Shown one piece after another: positions 1 through 14,213 of a DNA stretch of 64,000 nt (position 1 is the stretch's first letter; every line of letters starts with the position of its first letter). The position numbers were made by a program, and so were the translations under genes. Source of the DNA: Hermatobates lingyangjiaoensis (taxonomy: Eukaryota > Arthropoda > Insecta > Hemiptera > Hermatobatidae); assembly GCA_026182355.1 (NCBI GenBank), contig JAPFBL010001617.1:7751001-7815000 (forward strand), in the 5' to 3' direction. Under the pieces are notes generated by a model. It saw only the letters and a program-made list of their open reading frames with translations. It made no database searches and had not been told where the DNA came from.

Positions 1-259
1 CAAAAATGCTATTACTGCCGTAGTGATACTAAAGATATTATAGGCATCAGTGTAATATACAAGGATAAGCTTGTATATTGATGAGTGGATCAATCATTAT
101 CTGTACAACCTCTAGGAATGAAAGGCTAATAAACCTCTCCAGTTTAGACATTTATATTATGCCTAAATGGGACATTATATATTATGCACCGAAGAAGTTT
201 GATATTATCTTTACTTGTAGTAAAGTTGAGTGTTGGTTACTCCAGATTTTTTTTAACAT
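1..259 (+). repeat. Repeat X, 3' end, cut by window start
   Basis: This matches the last ~250 bases of the full repeat X copies at 21,746-23,408 and 34,974-36,639. Shared landmarks are an aagcttgtata block, the aggaatgaaaggctaata block and the terminal TAAAGTTGAGTGT followed by CTCCAGATTTTTTT. It is diverged: the usual GTAGGCCACTCC hairpin reads GTTGGTTACTCC. No coding function is visible. Confidence 0.8.
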
Positions 260-529
260 TCATTTATAGTTTACAAATGTATGTATTCTTTCATTCAATT
301 AACAAAAGTGTTAACCAATTCATATATGTAGTAGATAACTAGCTACCCCAGTATCCCAAACGTGATGTCGGGGCAGTAAGCAGGTACATTGGGTCATTGA
401 CCACTTTGGATTGTATATGATCGAAGTTGCAGTTATAGCCTGTAGATAGCAGCACTCGACGGTGAGTTAGCAAATATCTGCATACCTATTAATTTAATAT
501 TGAATAAAGTGTTTTGTGATGTTAATTTA

Positions 530-870
530 ATATGAATCGTAAAGGCGCTCCTAGTGTAATATTTTGTGCCCTAGGTATATACATATTGTGTCAAGGATTA
601 GAGCCTAGACAGTTCCATCCTTATAACGTTGCAGGCATTCATCCTTTGCGTTTAAATATATACCTCCATGTGTAGAAGTCATCGTTCCTTTCAACTATGG
701 CAACATCTAGGAAATTTATGCTCTTATTAAAACTCAGTTCTTGGGTAAACTTCAGTACTGAAGCCGATTCTAAGGCAGTTTTCAGTTGAGTAATTTGGTT
801 GGGTTGTTCTACTACTAGGAAACAGTTTTCTATACTACTACTAGGAGTCTTCTATACCACGAATTCAACA
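530..870 (-). pseudogene. Penelope-like element reverse transcriptase fossil
   Basis: The reverse strand reads about 50 codons containing LKFT, then INFLDVAIVERNDDF. This is the pattern of the late RT region of Penelope-like elements (a short LKFT strand, the FLDV motif, then a fingers/thumb stretch). Downstream on the minus strand the frame breaks. A YKDGTV..ALI-like stretch in another frame resembles the conserved YKxxVVxALxxRA region. There are stops and at least one frameshift, and no GIY-YIG domain follows. It is an old, dead copy. The assignment rests on pattern recognition by eye. Confidence 0.5.
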
Positions 871-1670
871 AGGAAGAGAAAGAAATTACCTATTGGATAG
901 AGAAAGAAATTTCACATATTAATAAAGAATTGGAGAAATGGACTGATAACATAACTCCAAAGGCTGAACTGCGCAAAAGATTAGAAAAAATTAAGTGTCA
1001 GGAACATTAATTAAGAATTAAGAATCAACCATTCAGAAGATCGTGAATAACGAAACTGCTTGTACCATTGTCATTTCAAAACGTAGTATCTAAAAGTATG
1101 TAATACATTTGTGGACATACTTAAATAATAATTAGAATAATGTTTTCATATTTCTATAATAATTTTACATGAACATTTTGAATATAATTTTTTTAGCGGT
1201 AAATATATTTTAAACATTTTCTATGAAACTCCCAATTCTTTATGGGAGCATTCACAGGATTAGTGAATAAAAATTGCTAAAACCTAAATATGTATATGAA
1301 AAAGCTTCATACTCCCATGTTAGTGCAATTATATGAAGTATACCATAATATATTATTTAATAAATTGTCTCCTTTTTAGCGGTTTACCTACATTAAAATT
1401 TATCAATAGTGTAATCAACTTCCTTCAAAGTTTAAACTTTTAGTTTGAAATATCATTAAACTGATAACAATAAATCAGTTTAGGATAGATACTTGTTTGT
1501 CGTTCTTTAGCTTGCTTGTCATTAGAACCATTTATTTTCCTTAATTTATAATTTCCCCTGAGTATATTGCATGTTCAAACTACCTCTTACATTTTAAAAT
1601 ATTTGTGTTGAAAATTGAGATGTTATCCAAGAATTATACAGAAAGTTTATATTAATCTTTTCAATTCTAG
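871..1670. other. AT-rich intergenic DNA, no gene recognised
   Basis: A short Lys/Glu-rich open stretch on the + strand (about 875-1,010, containing EKEISHINKELEKW) may be a transposon remnant, but I cannot assign it. The rest is low-complexity AT-rich sequence. A pyrimidine-rich tract ending in TCTAG at 1,670 looks like a splice acceptor for the next feature. Confidence 0.5.
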
Positions 1671-1843
1671 ATGGTAACTATGGGTGTCAGACGACAACTA
1701 CAACATCAGCCACTCGGAGGCTCAACGACACTATGGAGCGCCTAGTAACCCCGAGCCCGAGTGGAACTGTGACAGGAGCAGTGGCAGCAGTGGCTTCCTA
1801 CCGGTGGTTAGTCCTAGCCACGCTGGCTCTATTCTGGCGCTAG
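1671..1843 (+). CDS. Possible terminal exon, hydrophobic C-terminus (unassigned)
   Basis: An abrupt GC-rich block begins right after a good acceptor (pyrimidine tract + TTCTAG). In the frame entered with one base from an upstream exon it reads GNYGCQ, a Thr-rich run, a Ser/Pro/Gly stretch, then a basic residue and a hydrophobic tail (WLVLATLALFWR) before TAG at 1,841-1,843. The x-G-N-Y-x-C start resembles the F-strand/Cys of an Ig domain. The small-residue linker plus hydrophobic end would suit a GPI-anchor signal or short membrane tail. GC-rich sequence continues to about 2,070, and an AATAAA occurs near 2,250. A second frame (1,684-1,917) is also open, so the reading frame is not secure. 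It could instead be a GC-rich repeat. No upstream exon is identifiable in the window. Confidence 0.28.
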
Positions 1844-2070
1844 GCGATATTTTCAGTGGGCAGCGTCTTGGGTTGGGTCAGGCTGCACTGGCTCTGCTCT
1901 GGCTTTTGGAGGGATAGTGGCGGGGTGGTAGATTGCCAAGACTCTGTCTGCCCACCCTCTGCCTAGAGAGGCGGAGCTCTGCTTGGCTGACTATCCCGCT
2001 GGTTCTCCTCTGGCCTTCAAAGGTGGCAGGGTCAGCGCCTTACCATGCCTCTCACTACACATATCACATA
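1844..2070. other. GC-rich tail of the 1.67 kb block
   Basis: Strikingly GC-rich compared with the flanks and not clearly coding. It could be the 3' untranslated region of the possible exon before it, or part of an unrecognised repeat. Confidence 0.4.
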
Positions 2071-5000
2071 TACCTCAAAACTATCTATTCAAACATATTC
2101 AATCATTCAATCCTTTAAATAATATTTTTTTACCTTCCTGTCCCATTCTGTACTTCATAGCCACTATTTTATTTAAAGGAAACTCTAGATTTAGATAACT
2201 GTGTAGTTGTTTCTGTAGCCTATATCTTCAGACAGGGTACTCGGTAAATAAAAGTTGACCCCTTCTGGAAACCCATAGATGGTTACGTTTCAACTTGCAC
2301 TATCTAGATGTCTCGATTGAATTTCGTAAACCTTCTGTGTTACGCATTCCTACATGAATATAAAAAGTATATTTTTAAAATTTGTACCTCGAGTTGATTT
2401 TCAGAAAAATAAGATGCCTGGGGCATTATATTTTTGTGCTTGTAAAACTCAGTACATATCCCTGATTGCTCATTATCCTTTTAGGAAATAAATTAGTACG
2501 ATTATGCGACATTTTTATACGCCTCGGTAATTGTAGGGAACATAATAGGACAATCCGGTTATTATTTACAATTGTTCTTGTAAAGGTGAAGGCTCGGGCG
2601 GCTGGCTCAATCGTCAATATAGTCCCGCCTCCCAACAAGTCCATCCCCCACGCTACAACATACTTCGCAATGCTCAACTTTTTTCTACTGATATTGACAT
2701 TTGAATATTCAAAGTATTAAATGAGCGCAAATTCTTGTAATGGATGGGTGCTCCTCCAAAGATGGTAAATTGGGAGTTGCAGTAAATATGAAATCCATTT
2801 TTTGATTTGGTCAGTTGAGTACCCTTCAATATTAAGAAATTATATTATGACTAAAGATCATTTAATAAAACACTGTTAAAGGTATACTTTTATCTTGTTT
2901 GAATACAGACTGAATAAACATTTTCTATTTCTACTCTTAGAAATATTCATAAATTAGAATAATTTCGAATAGAAGGGAAAAAAATAATTTTTAACAATTG
3001 TTATAAATTGAAATATGAAATAGTAACTGAAGAAAAAAGAGACAATGTCTAGAATTAAGGATAACAGAGGATTTATTGCAACGGAAGATTATCGAATATA
3101 ATTTATTTTTTTCGAAGTTTGTGCAGTTCTAGTAAGTAAATCTAATAAGTGTTTACTTATTAAATTTACTTCTAATAAGTAAACAATTGAGAGTATGGCG
3201 TGGAATCAAATCTTGCCGTGTGTTCTTACTTCATAGCCACCTTTTTATTCATTCATCAATATTAACTTAATATTCTCTCATTATTCAATAAATGCCGAGA
3301 AAAACAAATGCTTTATTATAGTCATGATCATGGCCTAATCTTAATGGCTACTTTTATTAATGATGAATTATCAAAAACATATACCACTATAGTTACCACA
3401 GGCAATATGATGTATTTAATATTTTAATTTAAATTTCTGAATTTAGAAAAGTTTATGTTCATAAGAATCTTTGGACGAATGCATTCGTCTTTTTGTATCA
3501 TATAAAATTGTTTTGCGCAAGGAAAACTGGGATTTCTGTGAAACATCTGCTAATTGAAAATCACAACATTACCTCTTTGAAAATTAATTTAGTCCAGGCA
3601 GATTGTCATTTAGGTTTTGAGAAACCCACATGCATCTTAACCGAACAGGAATAGTGTAAAATACATTTCACTGATAAATGTTAGAAGTTCAATTTCAGCT
3701 TTATAAAATTTGAAAGATTTTTAAAATAAGTAAAATCTATTATTTATTAAAAAAATGACTATTTTGTAAAGGAATTTTATTTTTTTAAAATATTTTATTA
3801 TAGGTACTTCCCTTGAAACTTCAGATTAAAACATTTCATTAAAATATAATAATGAAATAAACATAAATCCGAATAATATATTCTTGTCATTGATTAAAAA
3901 TTTTTATTTAAAACGACGGAACAAATTTCTTACTTATTAATTTTAAAGAAATTCACTAAGTCAGTAATGTATATGCAGTCGTTCTCAGTTTCATGTATAT
4001 GAAATATTGTACGTTAAATTTGTTATTAATTACAACTCCATGGTCCAAAAGAATTTACTACAAGTAGAAAGAAATTATTTTTCTAAAATTTTCTTAACAA
4101 TCTAAATGATTGCATAATTTATACTAAGTCTTGAATAACGAAATTTATTTTATTGGGTTTTGTTCAAATTACATTAACTGAAGTAAATGAAGAAAAATGT
4201 TCTTTATGCACAACAACAACTATTAAAAAAGGCACTTTTGAGGCTCTCTCAGAATACTAATTGTCGTCCTAAATTTATTCATTTTTTTAAAGTACATGAA
4301 TATTGTTGTAACTACTTCTGAACACAAATTTCAATCCTTAAAAAGTTCAAAATTATTTTTGCTTAGTTGTTCATGTTATGTGTTGGAATGTGAAAATTTG
4401 ACTGTGATAAATACTTTAAAGCCTAATTTATAATTTTTGAGAATAACTACTATCATATAAGACTCGTGTGGTCAAAGATCTCATAATAGTAGTAGAAATA
4501 TTATATTACTAAATTATGGTTATTATTCTATGTTTTTAAATTCTTGTTTGAAACGTGTGCCAGTTTCTTTGTTATAAAATTATTATCAAGACCTAAAAAT
4601 GGCCTAGTTCTATATTTCAGCAATGCTTTAAATACTTTTTCATTGACTATTTTCCGTCCATTTAATTATACCGATCTAATTTATAACAATTTTTTAATTT
4701 TAACTACTTAGTTGCTTTATACTTAGTGAGAAAATAATAACTTTTTTTTATGTTATGAAAACTATTGTAATCGCATGAAGAATGATTATTACTACTGGTC
4801 TGTTTAGATATACATATGCAATGACAAGAATTCTTACATTTTTCTTAGGTTCATCATTTATGTGATTGATAACCATAATAGCTGCTGATATGACATTTCT
4901 AAAAATTTGTAATCAGAGACCGAATTTACTTTCTTCAAGCTTTTGTCAGACCAATTAGCTTCTTTTTTTTTTATATATTTACTAAAAAGAAATATCTTGC

Positions 5001-8000
5001 AATAGTTGTCAAAATTTATCTTGTTAGGTATGCTAGGAGTAATCAGTTTCAAAATTGGTAAATTAAACTTTATAACATTCCGTTACTGATCACAAATACA
5101 ATATAAGCCCTTAATGAATTGTACTGGGGCAAATATGAAATTGACAGTAGAATGATCCATTGTTAGACAGTTGGCACCTTTCTGTAGTCTGGAGTTAGGA
5201 TTAGGACCGATAATACGCAAGTAAAACGATGTATATATATAAGGACTTGGTATATGAGGAAATAAAACAGCCATAATAAATGTACATATCTATCTGTTTT
5301 AGATCATTGCAAATAATAAGCTATAATCTTATCAAAAAATTATAGTCCTAACAAGAATGTCAAAATACGTTCCTAATTTGTTCGCAGATTACATTCTAAT
5401 AACACAATACAATATTATATACAATTTGAGTATTACATGTCACTATACTATTAAATTTAGTATTTATTATTTAAATTTTAAAGAATGTTGTTGCGCCTGA
5501 ATTCTATTCAAATTTTAATATTGTTGAAGTTATTTCTAAGTATTTTTATTTACTTTACTGCAAAATACCTCCAAATAGATATATTGAGATTTTTTTAATT
5601 TAAAATTATTTTACATATAATGAATAAACTACTACGGCTTATATTTGTGCTTTGGAATTGGAATTATTCAGTGTAGTAATTAATGGTAGGTTCGGTTAAC
5701 AGGGTACCAGAAATCAAGTAAAAACAATTTTGCAGAGTCAAAAACAAATGGGTTTGAAGAAATTAATAAAGTCAGTATGCTAGGCAAGCTTTGTCCTTCC
5801 ATTACAGAGAAAATAGAGTTGAAAGTAAGATCTCAGTTGACAAGTCTTAAGGGTTTTCAAGGCCCATGGAAAGTAATTAAATTATGGCTGAAGTTTTTGG
5901 TGAAACTCTGATTATGTTTTGGACCACATAGTGAACTCTAAAATCACCACTAAGGTCTTTTGATCTGGCAGTCTTCATTAAAATATTTTAAAATGAAAAA
6001 TAAAAAGGTTTAGAGCAAATAAATACTAAAGTATACTATTAAAGTTAAAACATATAAAAAGGTTTTTTTTGCAGGCAAGTTGAAAACATGAAAATATTTT
6101 TCCTCATCTCAGATTAAAAGAGTTGGTGGACTTTTACTTTGTTGATAGTTATTTGTTTCTACAAGTTACAATACTTCAACATACAAATCTGCTTTGGTGT
6201 AAAAGAACTCTTATTAACGATCTTTACTTATTTTAGTGATTAACAAATTATAGAAACTAATAATGTGGCTACATAACAAACAAAACGATCAACTGTTAAT
6301 GGGATAAAAACCACAGACCTAGCATGAAAGGTAAAAATTGATACAAAAATAAAATATGATGGAGAATATATTATGACCACAGGTTGATATCTTTTTCAAC
6401 TAAAAAAGTGTTTTTGAGCAACATTATTTAATTATAACGGGATCAAACCAGATACTCCTTGAATATTGTTTGATTTTTGAAGTTATTTCTAAGATTTTAA
6501 TTTATTACTCAATCCAGCTTATTTCAAATGATGACTCTATGTCAGAAGGCCTTAGTTTCTTTTTCACTTAGAATAAACTGAGGTAGGTTTGATAAGTACC
6601 TCATTTATTGCATTCAATTTTTAATTTTGTAGTAAGTTTTTAAGATTAATTTGTTTGATACGCAAAATGTATTCTGTCCTTTTGATTCAACCATATACTT
6701 AATTATTTATTACATTATTAAACATTTTATTTCCTAGAGTTTATATTTCATAATGCAGTATAAAGCTATTTCTCTTAATTTTGCACTCCAAGTAATCAAC
6801 ATTTTCACCAATCAGATCAAGAATTATTTTTGATCATTTATGTATTCAAGTAAAATACTCATTAAATATATTTGAAATTTCAGTATTAAACCTTGCCTAA
6901 TGAAAGGTGCCTGCGACCATCTGTAACCAAGATTTCATTGTTTACTAGCCACAGCAATATGAATAATTGAATTGCTGCATGTCTCAGGATAACGGAAATT
7001 AAAAACTTTTCAATCTCCAGTTCTATTTAAATATCATGTTGATCTGACATTCTTAGATAACCTGAACACACCTTAATCTATTTTAAACATTAAGTGAATA
7101 ATCTATAACGAAAACATAAAAAGCTTAGTGTCAATAAAATAAGCCTAAGATAATAATGTAACCATTTCAAATATTCTTATTATGTTTAAATTTTTATTCA
7201 AAACAAAATTTTAAATTTGTTTTGTTAAAAAAAATCAAATTAGAGTAATATTTTTATCAATTTTATAAACTTTTTTTACAGCTCATTAATTGATATCTTT
7301 TACAAGAATTAATATAAATACAGTGATTATTATTTTTTGAAGTTGTTTAATAAACAAATTACATAACCGGGACTTCTAATTTTAATCGATGTTAAAAGGA
7401 GAGAGATTTATAAATAACTTTGGCGTTCGTATTTTTTATTTTATAATTTTCTCAATTACTTTTTTAATTGTCTTAAATTAATATTTTACAATATTGGTTC
7501 TAATATATTTTAATAAAAACATTTATTTCAGATTTTAACTTCTCCTCTAAAATTTATTACATAAACTAAATAAAATAATGAATTAAAAGTTCGATTAAGA
7601 AAAATGATCACTCTGTGATGAAAATTCTGACAGAATTCAAACTATTAAAACCGATGAAATACAATTCATTTGAACATATCATTGTAAACAGCATTTTATA
7701 CATTTATAACGCGTGATTTGACTGAATTGTGGAAATAAGACGAAAAACAATGTTTTGTAACTGATTAGTTAATGGTTACAGTTGAGCCTATGAAAAAGCT
7801 GCAGGCAGCAATTTTCTCAGGCTTAAATTTACTCAGTACTTTGTCTAGAATTTCAAGTCAACTGATTATATACATTTATGTATGTAGGTTTTAGTAGCTC
7901 CCAATACAGTTCATAATAGAAGCAAACGATGTATAAATGTATAATGCACCAACACTTTAGTTAGCAGAGAGGTTAGTCTCACACCTACGCTTGCCATGTT

Positions 8001-9935
8001 GTACAATGCTTAAATGTAACCTTTTTTTATTAATTTATTAATTCGTTAAGTTTAAAAATTATATGAAATAGAATAAACAGGACACTTCTTCGCACAAATT
8101 TAAATATATTTTGAAGAAATATGATGTTTAAAAATTGTGACATTATTACCAATTTAAGTGATCAAATATTAAAAGTTCTCGAATTTGGTAGACAATAGTG
8201 TATTTCTCAAAGTATCAAATAAATATAGGTCCAAAGTAAATAACATTTAAATGTTTTTGTTTAGATAAACAGAGTATGCTTTAAAGATTATATTGTGAAG
8301 GTCAAAAAATGTTAAAACAGTAGTCAGTTTTGAAAACCTGGAAACAAAACTTAGTGACGAAAAACGTTTTTATTGAACGGAAATTTTAATTTTAATTTAA
8401 TTTAAATTTTGGTTGTATAATCGTCGATTAGAATTCATAAATAATATTTTGTGTAAACATATTATTTTTGTTGGTACAAATTCCAAACCTAACAGAGAAA
8501 GAAAATTTTCTTTTACTGAATAAAATTTAGGAGGAAGTTAAATTATAAAATTGAGAAATTATTTAAACATTGTCATTGAAAAGACATGTATATATAATCA
8601 CTTTTTTATTGAAATTTATCCATTAAAATGTTGATTCTAATGGATGCTAAATAATGTTTACTGTGTTTTATTTTAATATTCAATGAAGGTTTAAACTGTT
8701 CACTGCATATTTAAATTTTAAATTGGGAAGAAATATACCTAGAATATTTTGAAGTAAAAATTGGTTATTAATCAATTAACTTTATGTTAAATATAACTGG
8801 GCAGAACAATAAGAAACAAATTATACTTATTATTTTAGTAAAATTAATTCACCTCAGTTAAGGGAAAATTTCAAAGTGATTAGTAGGAAAGATTCAGCAT
8901 TTTTTATGATAACCACATATCCTTATGGAGAGTACTTCATTTCTTTATCCTCAGAAATTCGTGAACCAATGTTAACTGTACAATAACTATCCAAAAGCGC
9001 ACCTGTCAATTAGTCTGTAAACCTTTTAGGGAAGTAATGTTGTTACCAATAAGTTAAAAATTATCCCGTTTAACTTTTAGTGCCTCTAGCGTAACCTCAG
9101 CCCAAAAAATATCATCTCCCTCTCACCCTCTCGAGGTATGTTATATTGATAAATTTAGGACAAATGCTATACGCTTCTCAATTAAATTGCTTACTCCTCT
9201 GTAAATTTGTAACAAATCTATATTTATATATTTCCTTTGTAAAAGAAAGACATTTTTATCTACTTACAGAGAAATGTACTATCTCACTGGTGGATTTTTA
9301 AAGAAGAATTGGTTAGTAGGATTTGCTTTATATGTTTAAAACAGTATAGTTGGTGCAAGCTGTACAAAGTAATGTTTGTGCATATTTTAAATATCTAATG
9401 TGCAAGTGTGATGAGCAGGATTAGATAAATGGAATTTGTGAATGTTTGTGTGTTTTTAACTATTTGTAAGATAATGTAGAATAATTGTATTGCTTTTAGA
9501 TATATGTGATATCAGTTAAGGTAAGGCCAATTGTAGACAAATAACTACTCATAGAGATTCTCGGAGTGACCATGTGTTCGCTTCCCTGCTATCAGTGTCA
9601 TAAAGCTGTTGAAATATATTAGTCTTTTCCCGGCCCATATTCAATTATGTCATCTAATGATTATTTTTCCACCGATATCAGATATCGTACAAAGAGATGC
9701 TTTCAAACTCTTGAATACTCTTTCATAATGTATATTACGGTTAAAATATATTAAATGTTGCATAAGATGTGCACAAACAAACATTGTTGAAGATGACATA
9801 TTTAGTATTTTATGGATCTATTACCTTATTGGACCAACTGTAACCTATCCTTTGATGTTAAATCTATGTTCGTTCTTTAATTCTGTACCAATAAATTTGT
9901 TGCAATGTAATAAGGTAACTGTGTCAACTGTTCTT
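2071..9935. other. Long AT-rich gene desert
   Basis: Nearly 8 kb of AT-rich sequence with no convincing coding exon, RNA gene or recognisable transposon. All open frames are short and of AT-biased composition. A moderately GC-richer patch at about 2,560-2,690 has two overlapping open frames on opposite strands, but no recognisable domain or splice context. A patch at 5,690-5,960 is also less AT-rich but unassigned. Confidence 0.6.
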
Positions 9936-9939
9936 TTCT

Positions 9940-10003
9940 GCTATATATATGTTTATATATATATATTTATATATATGTATATATATATATGTATATATAT
10001 ACA
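9940..10003. repeat. (TA)n-type microsatellite, imperfect
   Basis: Interrupted TATATATG/TATATATT repeat of about 60 bases. Unlike the (TA)n arrays at 19-20 and 31-33 kb, I see no palindromic retroelement tail beside it. Confidence 0.85.
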
Positions 10004-13000
10004 TCGTTTAATGTATATCATGGTGGTCATAACGCTTATTACTTATGTATAATTGCCATCTAAAAATGTGTCTAATTTTCAGCCGTCATTACTTTGTTAA
10101 TTATCCAGTGTTAGAATACTGAAAGCACTGTTTATAAAAAAAAAATACGTAGATTAGAGGCAGTTTTACTGTGGAAGACTATAAACTACAAAATGCACTG
10201 ATAATTGCTCGATTAGTATTAGTGTAAGATTTTTTAGAGTTTTAACCAATCATACAATACGTGAAGAAGTGAGAAAGTCAAGTTTAATATTTTTTCTATA
10301 TCAATTTTAGATAATAATTTACAAAGACTGTTGTCTCTACAAAGAAAACTAAATTATATTTTCTTACTAGGAGGTATTTTGTAAAGGTACCATAAGAAAA
10401 AAGACTTTGATTTTGTGGTTTCTCCAAGGTGGGTGATGGATTGTATGATTGGTCCTTAGAAAGCTAGGTAGGTGGTAGGATTGTTAGCGCTTGGCCTTTA
10501 TCAACAGTGCATCTGGGCGAGGATCACCTACTCTCATCAACTGGTCTGTTGTTCTGGTTCTGTCGACCAGACATCACAAAGGCCAAAATGTTGGTCACAA
10601 CTTTCCTCCCCTCCACTCCTTCTTTAGCAAAGACGTACACTTCATTAGTATTTATCATAAGAGTTGTCTATTCACATGAGAATGTGAATCTCTTCATATC
10701 ACTTCTAAAGAACTTTCATTGTTAACAAATAACTGTCATCACCAATAACTTTCGTTTCGTGTTAAGTTCAATAACAAGTTAATACATTGTTTTCAATTTT
10801 AAGTTAAAGGATATATCTCAGTCAGAAATTGGAATTTATAGAGTAAGAAATATAACCACTCCACTCAGTATTGCATTTTTTAAACAGGTAGTATCTGGGT
10901 AAAGTTTTACCTCTTATGAAAAAAAATATACCTTCACATCTACGGATGAGTTATTTTTAAAAGAAAAATTTTTACAAAATATATTTGTTATTTTTGCTAT
11001 TTTTTTTAATTAGGAAAAGAATCTATTTCAAATAATGCACTTTTTTCCACCTATTATACATATAGATTTTTATAGTTTACCTTAAAAATTATTGATATTA
11101 AATTTTAAGATTACCACTTTCAATATAAAGTGACTTTCATATACATATTACATACAGCAGAAATGTCTGTGGAATGAAAAGAATGTATAAAATGATTCGA
11201 AAGTAATATCTGCATAAAAAATGTTAAAATAGAATAGATTCATTACCAGTTAATAATTATATCAATATATCCACAATATTGACTGAAACCTGAAGTCTGA
11301 ATTGCTGTTTACTAGTCACCAACACTAATATAAAGCATCATTTAGAAGTTCCTCTTTATATTCGGCCAAATGATTCAATATCTGTGAAAGCTTATTATTT
11401 CAGTAACAGTAACAGATATTTCCTATTAAAATCTACCTCTTTTTTATTTATTGTATATTTCATTTTTTTTAATTGACGAAATGAAGTCAAAGAATGTAGG
11501 CGTTTAGGTAAAACAAGTAATATTGTAACTGGAGAGAATTATATAATTAGTTTGAAGCTATTAAATTGTGCTCAAATGTGTTACATTTTTACAGCGCTGT
11601 GACTAATAAATATTTTAAAACTGATCTATTTTTTTTAAATTTTATTTATAAGTATGGATTGCCCGGGATATTAGTTTTTTAATCTTATCCTTCTATATAA
11701 ATTACAAACATTTGTCTAACAGTTTTCCTTACAATAATAGTATTGCAGTTTCGATTCAAATAGATCAGACATACAGTTTTAAAACATTGTCAATGTATCA
11801 ATTCACTGAAATATATGAAGTAGGGTTTATAGATGGAATAGGGATTTAAATCATAATCTTACTCTTCAGGGCTTGTGTCAGTGTTGTAACAACATCAAGC
11901 TAATCTGACATTTCGATAAGATCATGAATAAATTTCATTTCTACTGTTGCAGATTTATCCTTTTAAAACTTTATTTAACTTAACTTGTATGTGCTGTTCC
12001 TGATTTTTTCACTTAATTGTAATTTAGTATAATACTTTTTTTTAGATATATGTTTCTTGAATAAATATTACCTAAACTAACGAGTTGTATTTTAAATTAT
12101 CACTGTTTTTATAAAATTGATAAGTCCTATGTATGTGAGCTGGTGATTTGGAAATATTTAGCTAAACATACATATCAATATGTGCCATTCTGGTAAATAA
12201 AACATATCAATATTGAAAGTTAAATGTAATTATTTAGATTAATTTATATATGGTGAATATATTTATCTCTTTAGGTGAAATTTAAAATCCTAACATTGAC
12301 AAAGCAGAGATAATATTTATATCATATATATTAGTTTTGAGTTTAATTTGTAATAGAAAATGTATTTGTAATATGAGTTTTTATGCGGAAATAAATGCCA
12401 TTTATGTGTATGTAAGTGTGTCAGTGGGATCTACATATATAAATAAATACATATACATATATATTTAGGATTTCACTTGGTTGATCCATGCGAAAGAAAT
12501 AAATTATTTCATAAACGTATTTAATATTATTCTTATTATTCCCTACAATTTTAAAGACAAAAAAAGTCTGGTGTGTGACGCGGTTTATTTGCACGTACAC
12601 CTCCTGAGAGATTATTTTCATCTGAGCATCGGAACGTTTTCAGGTATTGGAACCGGAATCTGAGAATTTTAATGGAAGCTCCAATTCTGAAAATAATTCT
12701 TTGCAATGTGTCTGTTTGAAACTTTATTTTCTACTCCAGGTAATAATAAAAAGATAACAATTTGTTTGACAATTCAAAGTATCCGTATAATTTGTAGATC
12801 TAACTGCAACAAAATAGAAGAAAGAAATTGCAACGCTTTTTTTTTGAGAGGGCTGAGGGACTGACGAATCTGCCCTTCAATGCTGATTCTTAAGGGAATA
12901 ATTTTTTTTACGCTAAATAATTATGCGACAGAATAAATAGAGACAGGATGTAATTTATACTTGTTTAAAACTGACCTCAGTCTTATATAGAGTGGCTGTT

Positions 13001-13060
13001 GTCCTGGTGGATTTTTTGTATATTTTAATTCTTAGCTTATCAAGTTTGACATTTTAACGT
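10004..13060. other. AT-rich intergenic DNA
   Basis: No gene seen. A patch at about 10,430-10,640 is richer in G+C and has two overlapping short open frames, but no domain or splice signal supports an exon. A similar patch lies at 12,560-12,660. Confidence 0.5.
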
Positions 13061-13084
13061 TTATATATATATATATATATATAT

Positions 13085-13256
13085 AACAGTTCAAAATTGA
13101 AGATAGGTAGCACAAAAAGTAAAGAAACACACTTACAAACTCAAACTTTCGGGCAATCCGTCTTCAGGAGAAAAGAGAAAGGGAGACCAAGCAAGTTGTA
13201 GACGCAACATGTGTTTCTTTACTTTGTGTGCTACCTATCTTCAATTTTGAATTGTT
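13085..13256. repeat. Palindromic PLE-type tail unit, family H, in (TA)n
   Basis: Inverted repeat with arms of about 47 bases (13,085-13,132 and 13,210-13,256) flanked on the left by (TA)n (13,063-13,085) and on the right by a TA-rich stretch near 13,300. The left arm read on the minus strand carries CTGAAGA, a short GG...CC stem, GAAA and GTTT (13,145-13,167). This matches the core shared by the other tail families in this window. The spacer is unique and has no coding sequence. Confidence 0.7.
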
Positions 13257-13351
13257 GTTGTGTCCAGTTTGGATCGTCTTTCCGTTTATCAAGTGAATAT
13301 ATGTATATATATATGAAGGAAATTAAATTATAATTCAATAACAATTAAAAG

Positions 13352-13480
13352 AAAAAAATCTGGAGTGGCCTACACTCAACTAGACTATGAGTAAACATAA
13401 TATACTTCTTAGGTATATAATGTTCCATTTAGGTATAATATAAATTTCTAAATGCGAATGTTTATTAGTCTTTCATTCTT
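13352..13480 (-). repeat. Repeat X, 3' end fragment
   Basis: Starts with AAAAAAATCTGGAGTGGCC, the reverse complement of the repeat X terminus including its GAGTG/CACTC hairpin. It continues through the subterminal repeat and the TTTATTAGTCTTTCATTC block, then loses similarity. Confidence 0.75.
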
Positions 13481-14213
13481 TTTTCATTAGCAAGAATATC
13501 TTCAGATATTTAGAATTAATAATTCGGAGGAAAAAAAATTGGAAAACGTATTTTACCCCAAACTGTGACTTTCTTGTCATGCAATATAGCCATCAAACCG
13601 ACAACAAATACTTTGAAATGTTGCATATTTTTATCTGTTGTAAATAAAATGCGATATTTATTTAGGATGCCAGAAGATTTATTCCTTACTTTTATAAAAA
13701 TAACCGATAATCAACAATATATTAAAGGAAGGGCTCTACAGTTTATCGTGATTTCTTGATAAAAAGAAGAAATGTATAATTACTTGAACAAGCTAAAATA
13801 CTGGATAATTAAAATGTAAAATAATTTGTATAATGCAAGATATATATCTTTCAAGCTATAATTCATGCCTCTAGTCCATATAGAGGGGAAATGAAAACAA
13901 TACCTGTGTACAACATATTGCAGGTAATGATATACAGTTATACCTCTTTATAAGAAATTACTTCGTTTCGGAAACGGTTTCGTCAGATGAATCGCTAATT
14001 ACAAGTAAATAGACTAATTCGTTTCAAGACACCAATACCTACACCAAAATACACTTGATAAATTAAAATAACCAATATATGTAATAGCCAATATAATAAT
14101 TGTCATAATAATACAATTGTAATAAGCATAGAGATATCTTATAACATTAAATAATAATACGTAAAGTCATTTTCCTTTGGGTGGTGACCACACTATACAG
14201 TACACCATACACC

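Noticed and set aside
2426..2720. Overlapping open frames on both strands in a slightly GC-richer patch
   Set aside because: No domain, splice signals or conservation evidence. Mirror frames suggest chance.
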